Shown here in pieces: positions 26,076 to 36,435 of a stretch of 64,000 nucleotides of DNA. Each line of letters starts with the position of its first letter. Position 1 is the stretch's first letter. The stretch is from the NCBI GenBank assembly GCA_947846985.1, contig CANTUZ010000001.1, positions 182,480,955 to 182,544,954 of the forward strand, read 5' to 3'. The notes beneath the pieces are model-generated. The model searched no databases, was not told the origin of the DNA, and worked only from the letters and a program-made list of their open reading frames with translations. Source of the DNA: Fratercula arctica (Eukaryota; Chordata; Aves; Charadriiformes; Alcidae). The translations under genes were made by a program, and so were the position numbers.

Positions 26076-26388
26076 ATGATGACCAAGAGCAAACCCAGAG
26101 GGTCCCTCTCCATCCTGGTACCCAGTCGAGCTGCTGTGGGTGCCCACTCCCACCATAAATCTTAATAAAAACCCGCCAGAATATAAGCAAGCGTTGAATA
26201 TGATAGGAAAAGCTCCTTGTGTCTTCATCCATAGACTTTATAACCGGCTGTGGGCCCAAGGTATATATCTGCATGGAGTTCTTATTAAAATGTAATCCCT
26301 CAGCCAAAATACAGCTATATGAAATCAGGGAGTTTATAAAACCCTCTCTGGGTTTGAAACACTTATCTGCAATTTCTTTAATTTGCAT
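25582..26388 (-). pseudogene. Chance chimeric frame: flanking DNA fused to the CR1 ORF2 tail
   Basis: This is the longest open frame in the window at 268 codons. Only the part from about 26075 downward is CR1-derived. The first ~104 codons come from unique flanking DNA and show no recognisable domain. They stay in frame by chance across the truncation point. No promoter or splice signal supports expression, so I regard it as part of a dead retrotransposon and not as a gene. Confidence 0.75.
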
Positions 26389-29300
26389 GTTTTTAATTAA
26401 AGGTATTTTTCTACAGGTTTCTAATGCAGAACCAAATATTCATCTTTTGAATTTAAGACTACCATCTAGAAGTTATTTTCTGTGGGTCTGGAAAGAGTAA
26501 TTTGTCCAAGAACACAAGTCACATGAATACCATCAGCTTTCATTCAACCTAACGAACGTATTATAGTTGCTTTTCAGAATGGCATCAACAGCGCCAAAAT
26601 GTTCAAAACGCTTAAGTGGAAACTTTACTCCTCGTTTCCCTCTCATTATTTTGAGTTGTTCAGCACAAGTTTGTTTTGAGCTCCAATTCTTAACATGGCA
26701 TTCTTTAGAAATACATAGTTTTAAAGACAAATATTTAAAATGCTTATAAGTGGTTTACGTTTCCTTGACATCCGTCCATCGCTGAGGAAGATGACTTGCA
26801 AAATCAGGTCATGGGCTCTTCGCAAACTGTTGTCAATCCATAGATGGTGAGTAATTTGGAAAAAAAAATTTTCAATTATGGTAATATTAGATACTACTTT
26901 TACCTAAAGTTGCTAGAGTTTTTTCCAGACAGGAAATGGATTTTCAGAATCAATGGCCTTCAGTGTTATTCTGTTTCACAAAAAGTGGCATATCATCAAA
27001 AATATTTACAAAATAATGCCAAGACATCTCTTAATTTACACATTAAAGGAAAATTGTGGGAGGGAAGGAATGCAGTTATTACTTTTGTGAAGAGATCTAC
27101 AGTTAGAAAAATAATTTTGTGTTGCTTTTTCTGAGGAGTTTCCTGTAAGTCAGATCTAGACTATTCCTGGAAAGTAGAATCAATCAATGTATCACAAGCA
27201 CCTTAGCTGATCTAGCTGTCCCTTGGATGGCAGCTTCTTTTTCGGGAATTGCCATTTTGAGAAGGAAAACATTCTGAGAAGGTAGGTGAGTCCATGAGTA
27301 ACTAATAAAAACGAGCCAACACCTGGAAGCAATGATATGCTTGATGGAGATTATCCATCATGCTCTCTTTGCTGCCCAGTGAGAACACTCCCACATACCA
27401 TTTCAGTAGCTGAATCCCACGATGGAAAGGTTGCAAATTACATTCTGTATTAAAAGATTCAGCTAGAAACATTGACATAATATGCCATTGTGTTATTTCC
27501 AAAAATCAAGTAAAACATATAAAGATTCTGAATCAAAATCTGGTTTCAATGTTGCATTACCAGCCACCTCAATCTTCTTGTCATGTCTGAAAACTCCTTT
27601 GTACAGCTGGAAATTCAAAGGAACGCTGAATATTTTGCTGTTGATATTGGAGAGAACAGTGTGCTCTCTTCATGTAAAAGCCTATGAGTTTGAGAAATAT
27701 CATTACATCTTAAAAGACAAATGGAGGAGGGAGTAATATAAAGCAAGAGCGAACCATGATATCATTTTGCTATGCACAGAGGAGGGTGAGATTTTCAGAA
27801 AAGAATTTGTACTTTAATTGGTCTGGTTTAAAATAAATCAGTAAGAGAAAAAAAAATCACCTACCTCTTCCAGCAGAATGGAACAGTTTGTCATATGTGT
27901 AGCAGGCAGTGCAATATGTTCTCACCTTTATTAACCACAGGAGACTTTCTTCGGAAAATACATATATATATATGTGGATTTTCTTTGATCGGTATGAGCA
28001 CAAGAAGTATTCATAAATGCAGAGAAGCATTTTTCCCTCCACCTTTTTTTAAAGATTGTTTGTTCTATTTGACTATCTCTACTATTCCTTTCTAATTCTT
28101 CACAAAGTAAATATGCTGGTGGCTCTTTTGGCTTCCAGATTATGTATTCAGCTGCCTAATAGTCTAATGCAGTTGGATTTAGAAGCCACCCCTCTCTCCA
28201 TACCAGACATGTTAGCTGTTGCAGTAAGACCTTGCGCTGAAACTGTTTATAATCTGCATGAAGAAAAGAGACTGGGGAAAAACAAAAACACAAAAGGGAG
28301 AAAGGGCTCCAGTCTCATTGTCATGGTGTGTGGGAGAGATGGGGCCACTCACCTCACCCCTTCCCAACGCCTAGTTACCAGGCAGAGGGCATTGGTGCTC
28401 AAGGATTTGCAGCACTTTACTAGACCTGAAGAATGAGAAATACCCCCTGGAGACCTGTAGAGTGAGGGGTCTTCTGCCATTGAAATCACTGAGTTCCCAC
28501 TGGCTTCAAGGGGAACGGTCCCTCCGTCCAAAGAATATCAGATTTGGTCAGCACCAAGAGCTTCCAACCTCTCTCCATTTGTGGATCTCCAAGGAACGCT
28601 CTAGCTTCCTTATAAATGCCCATCCACACTATATACAGACCTAGCAAAACCCTTTTGCATCCTCTCCTTTTGTGAATACCTGGGAAACAGGTCATGTCTC
28701 TGGGGAATCTATTGGCAACTGGTGGAAAATGACTGTACTCATGGTACAAGGTGTCAGCTGGCATAGCTAGGCTAGATACCTCAAGATCATACATCCTATC
28801 CAGCAACGCGGTACCAGCAAGTCCCCGCTCCAGACATGCCTCATAGCAACAGGCTGGTTTTATCAGATCATTTCCATTGTCAGGAACGTGGTGGTGCAGC
28901 TTTCTTGGTGTGGGCTGCTGGCAAGGCTCACACCTTCACCATGGGGCTTCCTCCTGCTCACAGAGGCTCTGCAGCACAGATAGGCACCATGAAAGAAGTA
29001 AGGTGTGATCACCAAAAAAAGCAACACGCAGTGCTAGATATTAACCATAGAGCCATAAAATGATTGCCATCTGTTACCCAGTTGTAGGAGATCATCAAAG
29101 CATGCAGCAGTTTAAAAATACGGTAAGAGCTAATTACAAGCAGCGACAGTATACTTTGGAAGACAGGAGACAGTTTCCCATCCAGAACCTGGGACCTGGT
29201 GGCAAGGTGAGGTGTTGCTCACTTGCTCTCTTTGGAGCTGGGAGAAATGGGATGAGGGACTGTTTCCCAGCTTAAAAATGTCACCTGCTAGGTGGTAACA

Positions 29301-30296
29301 GACAACAAGGTTGAGGTAAGGGAAGAAAGGGGATTCTTTCTCTTTCAGGAACTGTAGCAATTTTGGTGTCATTTGTGATCCATTTTTGTCTGTGGCTGTC
29401 AAAAGAAAATGGGACAAATAAATCAGCAGAGCCCTGTGAGCAGCCTCTCCAGTTTTGGATGTTCTTGACACCTCAGCTGGAGACATATTTTGCTGCTCCA
29501 CGTCACAAATATTCCTCATGTGCGCGGGGCCAAGAAGCCACAAAACTGCAAAGAGATTTGTTCAGAATATCAACTACCAGAAGAGACACCAAACCAAAGT
29601 TCGGAGTTCATTTCCAAAAGTACAGTCTAAATGAAATCCTTCTGCAGACATTCATGATATTTATTAGCTGCTATTTTCCAACCTATTTCAAAGGCTAATT
29701 ATGTGGATAACCTGCCACACGCCCCATTTTTTTTTCGCAAAGGTGATGTACATTGCAAGGCCTCAGCATTCCCGAAGACCAACTCAGACAGTGAACTCCG
29801 CAATCAGAGCCCTGCCCTCAGCCTGACTGGCCTGAGAGAAAGAAGCCAGGGTTGAAAAGGCCAGGCATGTCTCCAGAGGCTCGGAGAGGGCGTGTGGGGA
29901 GTGTCGGCAGCGCGGCGTTCCCCTCCAGCCCCCAGAGCTCGTGGCCGGCAAGCCCTGCCAACTCGGTGGGAGTGAACAAAAGGGAAGTGGGATCCAGGGA
30001 GCAGGCAATTTCCGCAACATGTTCCCTGCCTAAACTGGTGGCGATCGTTGTGCCAGAAAATAAAAATAATAAAGAGAAATCTTTGATTTCTGTTGTTTTG
30101 GAGTTGATTCCAGCAATGGAAATAGTGGAAGCAAAACAGCTAATGAGCACACAGTTTCAATAGTGGTTTACTCCTTGTCGTGAAGGGCTCGAAACTTGTT
30201 GTTGTGAAAGCCCCGCGGGTCCCCAGTCTGGGAAGATGTGGACCAGATGCTAGAGGGCCTTCCCAAGAAAACTAATCCCTGCTGCAAACAACCGGT
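26076..30296. other. Long non-coding stretch, no gene seen
   Basis: It is AT-rich in the first half, with an (AT)n run at 27959-27974. A CpG-containing GC-richer part lies at about 29850-29990. There is no domain-bearing frame. A faint palindromic relic is listed separately at 28475-28520. Confidence 0.45.
28475..28520. repeat. Possible palindromic amniote repeat relic (short)
   Basis: GCCATTGAAATCACTGAG faces CACTGGCTTCAAGG as imperfect inverted arms. The wording resembles the reptile/bird palindromic repeat with 'cattgaagtcaatggga' arms. It is short and diverged, so the call is tentative. Confidence 0.3.
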
Positions 30297-30338
30297 GGGG
30301 ATGGCGGGGATGGCAGGGATGGCGGGGATGGCAGGGAG
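30297..30338 (+). repeat. 9-bp minisatellite (GGGGATGGC)n with G-quadruplex potential
   Basis: Four consecutive 9-base units, alternating GGGGATGGC and AGGGATGGC, are followed by a partial fifth. The unit length is a multiple of three, so the array reads as a (GMA)n-type peptide on one strand and (PAI)n on the other, which only looks protein-like. Five G runs of three or more are spaced by 5-6 bases, which fits a plus-strand quadruplex motif. Confidence 0.85.
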
Positions 30339-31656
30339 AGGGAACCAGCTGGACCCTGCCTGCCATGGCTGGCATGGCAGGAGGGTTTTCTTCAGCAAAC
30401 ATTTTTTCCGTTTTGAAACACTTTCCTAACCCAAATGAGTTGTAGAGAGAAATGAAGTTTCTGCGACTCCTGTACGTTATTCTAAATGTCAGAAATGTGA
30501 TCCAAATGTTGCAGTGCTAATTGCCTGTAACCCCTCAGGGAAATGAGCTCTCATTTAAATGTGCTTTCTCTGGGGCTAACAACATGGCCTTTCAAGTCAC
30601 AGGAAAATACATACCCAGCACAAGAGCCTGACCCCCCCAAATGGTATTCAGGCATCTCCCTGCCACAGCACCCATGAGGGGTGTGAGTACCCAGGAGTGG
30701 ATCTGGATGACTTGAGGTTGTGTCTGGTAGGATTTCACATTCACAATATTTACTTCGACTGGGAAGAAAAAACAGTCTCCACGTTATACCAAATGTAAGT
30801 CCCAAGTGCATTTCTTTGCCTGAGTTATTAACCCCTAGTAATGAAGGTTTGAAATTGAGATATTAACTGCTGGAGGGGCAAATGAAGTTGCTTTAATAAG
30901 GCTAATTAGCCGGCACCTGCAGCGGGGCTGGATGTGGCTGCAAGTCGCCGGCAGCCGGGCTCGGGGGCCAGGTCCATGGCTCTTTGCAGCTTATCAGTGT
31001 CAGGCAGCAACTCCTGCAGCGGGGCTCACCCCAGCACCACAGCCAGGTCCTCAAAGAGGCGTTTTATCCAAAGGCAAAGCCGTCATAGGCAGAAGAGACA
31101 CAAGCACAGCCATACGTCCTCGGCCCTGCTGAGCTTTTCGTCTTCTGGCTTTGATGGGAGGCTGCCGAAGGCAGCACAGCAGCGGCAGGCTGCTTACGGG
31201 GAGCCACGCTTCTGATAGCTCCTCCATGCACTGTTGTCTTAGCCAGACATTATCAGCCTGATTTACATATCAATTCTGGGACCATTTTTAGTCCTTTTTA
31301 TTCCCCCCTCCCTTTTTTTTTTTTTTTTTTCCCAAGGGCTCAGAAATATTTTGGTCCTTGAATTGTCAGTTTTAAGATATCAGGAGAGAAACAGAAAGGA
31401 AAAAAAGGCTAAGGCTTTTCATTCCAGTTTTTGAGCTGACTGACATGTTAAGAAGATTGAGAGTTTCTCTAACAAAAGCATCAGCATAAGACTTACACCC
31501 TTCCTCTGATCCTCTTGTGCTGTTTTGCTTTTTACCGACAGGTTAATCCAAGCATAAACAATTGCATTATCATCCTCAAAATTATTTTCCATACAGTTGG
31601 TATTTTTCCTTTAAGAGTCTCATAAAAAGTGAATCCATAAGAAGTCTTTGAATAAT
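30339..31656. other. Non-coding stretch with a CpG-richer part, no gene seen
   Basis: At about 30905-31200 GC and CpG density rise (six CpG within roughly 65 bases near 30910-30975), with overlapping chance frames. It is too short and uneven for a classic CpG island. A T run of 18 lies at 31313-31330. A homeodomain-type palindrome is listed separately. Confidence 0.45.
30900..30911. promoter_or_regulatory. Perfect 12-bp palindrome with TAATTA core
   Basis: GGCTAATTAGCC is its own reverse complement. TAATTA is the core bound by many homeodomain proteins, with the two half-sites here fully overlapping. It sits at the edge of a CpG-richer stretch and just after GCTTTAATAAG, a second AT core. 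Binding is inferred from the motif only. Confidence 0.25.
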
Positions 31657-31858
31657 TAGAATCACAAAATGATTTGGGTTGGAAGGGACCTTAAAGATCA
31701 TCTAGTTCCAACCCCCCTGCCATGGGCAGGGACACCTCTCACTAGACCAGGCTGCTCAAAGCCCCATCCAGCCTGGCCTTGGACACTTCCAGGGATGGGG
31801 CATCCACAGCTTCTCTGGGCAACCTGTTCCAGTGCCTCACCATCCTCACAGTAAAAAA
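31657..31858 (-). mobile_element. CR1 LINE, 3'-terminal fragment, antisense
   Basis: On the plus strand the segment begins with AGAATCACAAAATGATTTGG and continues with GGTTGGAAGGGACCTTAAAG, ATCATCTAGTTCCAACCCCC, CTGCCATGGGCAGGGACACC and, further on, AGCCTGGCCTTGGACACTTC and CAACCTGTTCCAGTGCCTCA. This is the reverse complement of the typical avian CR1 3' end. It stops abruptly at about 31858, where family copies continue, so the copy is about 200 bases long and 5' truncated. Its 3' wording differs from the copy at 25.5 kb, so the two belong to different CR1 subfamilies. Confidence 0.95.
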
Positions 31859-34800
31859 CACTTTAATTGACTTAGAGGTACCAAGCAGCCACCTCCATAA
31901 AATAGACTCAAATGGCCCAATTACTAATACACCATATGGAGGAAAAGCAGAGGTGTGGTGCAGTCTGTTGATGGATCAATTAGCACACAAGGCAGAGGAT
32001 TGTGTCATCATCGCTGTTACCATCAAAACAAAAACCTATTTTGCATGTGTCTGTAATATCACACAAACGATCTTGTTTTTTTCCATTTGTGTAACACCTC
32101 CTTCAAAACTAAGATCTCAAAACACTTTGAAAACATTCAATTAAACAATCTCTGCCTCTCCTTGTTTCCCCACAGGTTAGGACGGTGTAAATGACAACCT
32201 GGTTTATCTGCCATGTAAAAGTAAATAATTTCTAGAGCAGCCATTTTCTTCATACTCCACTGAAAACTCTCAGCACTTCCACAAAACTGCTGAGAGTGAA
32301 GAAGCTGTCTCTCTGGGTACAAACTGGTGAAGGGTTTTTGCCTTCGCAGTGTAGGAGGGGGACCCCCAGGTGTCTCCTTATCTTCAGGAGTTTAGCGAGG
32401 AATTGGGAAACTGCAGTGCGGTGCAAATCTCTCCGCTGCTTTTATCACTATAATACACATTGCATTCTGGGGGGAAAGGTTAGTAGTGTGAATTCTTCCA
32501 CCCCCGAATATGATGTAATGAATTACAGCGAGCAGTTCATGCTGTTACAGTTAAGAGGAGCTACCGCTGGTAGCCTCTTGTTTTAGGCTTGGATTAAGCG
32601 CCTATAAAATTTCTGGGAAGAGTTCCTGGGGAAAAGCATCTTGCTAAAATTTAAAATTAACTGGTTGTAGTTAATTGTAGTAATTTATAGTTGAGAGAGG
32701 CAAAATGTCACGTTTTTAGAAGATTTTTTTTTAAATTAACTTGATTTTAAATATTAATATTTCATGACTTACCAATCTTTCATATGGTAAAGCATAGAGC
32801 ACGCAGGAGCAGAGGCTACCTCTGTGTCAGGGCTGCAGCTCTTCCTCTCAGCAGCTACTGCCCAGACTGGCTAATTTGATAACTGTAGGTCTACTGAATC
32901 CTAAACCTATCAAATTTGCGGGTTTCTGGGCTTTCTGAGGCATCCTAATGCCCAAGAATTAGAGGAGTCCACCCTGCACTGTTACACTGCGATGGGGCCA
33001 TTCCGTCTGTGGAACTGCCATGTTTCCTTCTACACTCTTCCCCAGTGCAGGAGAAGGCTTGGTTCCTGGTACGGTCTCTGTGAAGGTGAACCATACCATC
33101 ACTCCCAAACGCACCATTTTTAAAGGGCCGTACCTGTGTACAGGAGTCAACTTTTGAAAAGGTCACTGTTCCTGTCTGCTTTTGCTGTTTTCAGGCATTT
33201 TCTGCGGCTATGTAATGTGAGGAAAATAAGCCTTGTGCACACTTACTGTTTTGCTCCTCCAGGTTTCGTCTGACGTGCATTTTAGCAGAGAAAGCTGCTG
33301 CTTCCCAGCTTTCTTACTCAGGGCACAATCTAAATCTTTACTTGCAACATCGTTGTCAGATAAGTTATCCATTCCTAAAAATGTAAATAAATATAAAAAC
33401 CAACCCAACTCTTTACCCCTGGAAGGACTTGAGACCACCGTCATTTAGCTGTTTCCACTGTTGCCTCTTCATAACAATCTTTTGTGCTTCTGAAGTTAAA
33501 TCTCAGACAAAATAGTTGTTTACTGAGTCCAAGGTACTTAAATGTGACTAAGACGTCTGGGCAACTCTATCTGTGGGGCTCCTGGAGCTGTTTGGAAGCC
33601 ATACAGATTGGAAAGTCAGAACTCTTTATAACGGTCTCAAAATGAGTAAAAGTTGGGCAAAACTTGAAACACTAAAAATCATATATTTCTTCCGAAAAGC
33701 TAGGTCTAGCATTTTATATTCTTCTGGAAAGACTTAAGAGGGAATTGGTATGTCTCAAGGAGATGTCAGAATAAACATGGCATCAGGTTTCACCCGCCTT
33801 ACAAGCAAGACGTCCAGGAAGCTGCCTGGTGCCGAGGCTGTGGACAGGAGCACCCTCTCTTCCTGAAGGGACAGACCCACACATTGGTGTCGGGAAGGGG
33901 AGCTGCTTCTCTGCGTGCTTTTAGAGGTGCAATAAATTATTGCAACACTATATAATTGTTAACTCCCGGAAAATTACTGTCATAAAGTTCAAGAGCAACG
34001 TAAACATGACTGATAGCTCCCATTGTAACCAGGGAAAATGAGTTGTCTGAGGCTACCTGCTACCAACGATAACCTTCCAGTGGCAAATTGTTTACTGTTG
34101 GACTGTCTCTCTTTATACGGTGGGCACAGTGCAGTAAAAGCTATCTCCCTCCTGTTGGACTGGCTCCCTGCCCAGCCTCCTCCTCCTCCCACCATCCATG
34201 TGCCCAGTCACATCTCCTCACAGGAATGCTGCATAATACTAAAACATTATGGGAACCATATGTCTAGAAAATGAAGTGGGCTTGCAAAATGAGGTGATCT
34301 CTAGTCAGAGTTTGGTTTTATTTAAAAATGCCTGAAGGACAGCAATACTTCTACGAATTCTACTGAGAAACTGCAGGCCAGTGTGGGAGTTGGACCTAAG
34401 GACCTATAACACCTTGACTACCCATCCAGTCGAGGGGTGGGAGCTGCAGTTACGTGACCCTTACGTGGCCTTACAGCCATATGACAAACTGCAAGCATAT
34501 CGTGTCATATTTTACTCCTGTGCTGTGATAGTTGGCCATCAAGTACTATTTATCCTCTTGTTTTTTTTCATGGTGCACTCAGACAATAAGGCATCATTAT
34601 TCTTCACACATTGACTCTTTCCTGGATAACCTTTTTGAAAACTCAAATGTCCTGGTTCGAGGACGTTTCTGTGAAGGGAAAAACATTACTCATCCTGTAC
34701 GTATGCCCAAGAGATGCTCAGTAAGCCTGCCTATAGACTTCCAGCACTGTGGGCACTCGCTGCCTGTTAACACAGTCAAGGATCACTGGAGCTGTCAGGG

Positions 34801-36360
34801 AGATAGGAGCCCAGGCTCAATTCATCTTTGGTATCTCAATATTATTTTTCAGCATATGTGATTGGGTACCACTCTACCCATAGAAAGGCTATCCTTCAGA
34901 AAGAGTAAAGCAAACCAACAGTAAACAATTTCTTCTCTGTAAGAGAGCAGCTATAAAACTGAAACTGCAGTTCAGCAGGGAAGTACATCTACCCTTTGAA
35001 ATTCCTCCTACTGCATCAGAAATGCTGCAACCATAAGACCAAATGCATTATTCAGACATCATACCACCCATTCAAATCCATCCAGAAATGCTAAGGGATT
35101 ATCCGTATCAAGCAGACCTCAGCTCAGACCAGGTATTGTTGGCCCACACCACTCTAACTTAAGCTGTACTCGATGTCATCCATCCTCCCCCAGCTGGTAT
35201 AAAGCCAACGTAAACTGCGTGTAAGCTCTGTATGGTGTGTTCTGGCTAATTTGACAGAAATGTGATCATGTGCTCGTTCTTGAGCCAGATCAAATTTGTA
35301 CTTCTGGGAGATCAGTCAGCACACAGGCCTCCGACTAATGGCTGTGGAGTCGCAGCATGAGCACAAGCATCACACAGGTTCCTGTGACCGAGGCCACTGA
35401 GGCTTGGACAGCATCCAACAAGCCCCCCAAACTCCCAGGCCCTCAAACCAGCTACTTTTGGCTTCCTTACATTTCATTTTTCTGCCACGGTCAGACCTAT
35501 CTCTATCAAACAGATCAACACCATCCTATACCACGCTGCTTTCCTCCAAATATTCCTTGTCATGGAACATGTCACATGGTCTGTGCCATTTGAACTGTCA
35601 CCTCCAGTCCTCTAAGTCACTGCACTCCTGTATAGGAGGGGGGTGTTCATCAGTAACAGGTTAATTAGAGAAGGATAAAGCCTAAAATCTGATTTATTCA
35701 ACATTTGAATGCCACTCCCTTCTGAACACACCTTTTCATCGTTTGCAGCGGTAGCTCCTGCAGTCTCAGCTGTGTAGATGAGTTTAGCAAGGTTACAGCT
35801 GTGATATTTCAGAGGGATTTTTCATGTTTGGGGCTAGGATGGCATTCTAAATGAGCAAAGCAGCCTTCACATGAAACTATAGTTTTATATCCAGTTTGGT
35901 TGCAGCTGATATCAACTACCAAACATTGCAGATGTCATTATTTCAGGAAAGGAGGAATGTCTCACTCCTTGTGCCTGGTCTTGAAGCTTCTTGCAGATAC
36001 TGGCTTCAGAAAGGTAGACAGAGATAATTAATAACCTTGTTGATGCCATTTAGATTTCTATACTTCGTACTTTCTCACAGAAATGTTTTTAAATACGTAG
36101 ATTTTGCTTAAAGGCAGAAAGTCTGTAGAACCTTGTCTTTCCTTTTTCTGAGTTTTCCTTTTGAATTATACCTTCAGAGTGAAATACCATATGGCAGACA
36201 CACACACACTTCTTAGCAGAGTAATGAAGTCCCACAGAGATTACATACTTTTTCCCCCAGGGAATAGTTCTGCCTGTACTTCACATAGCCAATTTTACAC
36301 AGCTCTTTCCCTGCTAGACAACTTACAGATTTGACTTTAAGGGATGAATTCTACTGATAC
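31859..36360. other. Long non-coding stretch, no gene seen
   Basis: Short frames only. A possible ancient repeat lies at 32085-32180 (listed separately). At 33928-33944 there is a near-perfect palindrome TGCAATAAATTATTGCA containing C/EBP-like TTGCA half-sites. I recognised nothing else. Confidence 0.45.
32085..32180. repeat. Possible ancient amniote SINE-like relic
   Basis: AAGATCTCAAAACACTTTGA followed by AAACATTCAATTAAACAATC and then CCCCACAGGTTAGG resembles an old vertebrate repeat. That repeat reads 'gatctcaaagcactttacaaacatt...', followed by a 'ccccattttacag' region. Divergence is high, and this is recognition of word order only. Confidence 0.3.
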
Positions 36361-36435
36361 TTATACCGGAGTAAACCTAGAGCAATTTTCTTGAAGGCAC
36401 TGAAGTTACTTAAGATTTATGTTGGCATAACAAGG
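36355..36435. repeat. Palindromic amniote repeat relic, second type
   Basis: TTATACCGGAGTAAACCTAG at 36361-36380 and the following bases face AAGTTACTTAAGATTTATG at 36403-36421, plus TTGGCATAAC, as imperfect inverted arms. The centre carries a decayed 'tgaaggcactgaagt'. The order matches a palindromic repeat common in reptile DNA (an 'acaccggtgtaaatctggagtaac' arm, 'tgaagtcaatggagt' centre, mirrored arm). Arms are visible; the family identity is from memory. Confidence 0.45.

Noticed and set aside
30168..30429. Repeat proteins with PAI or GMA units
   Set aside because: They are translations of a 9-base minisatellite, open only because the unit is a multiple of three.
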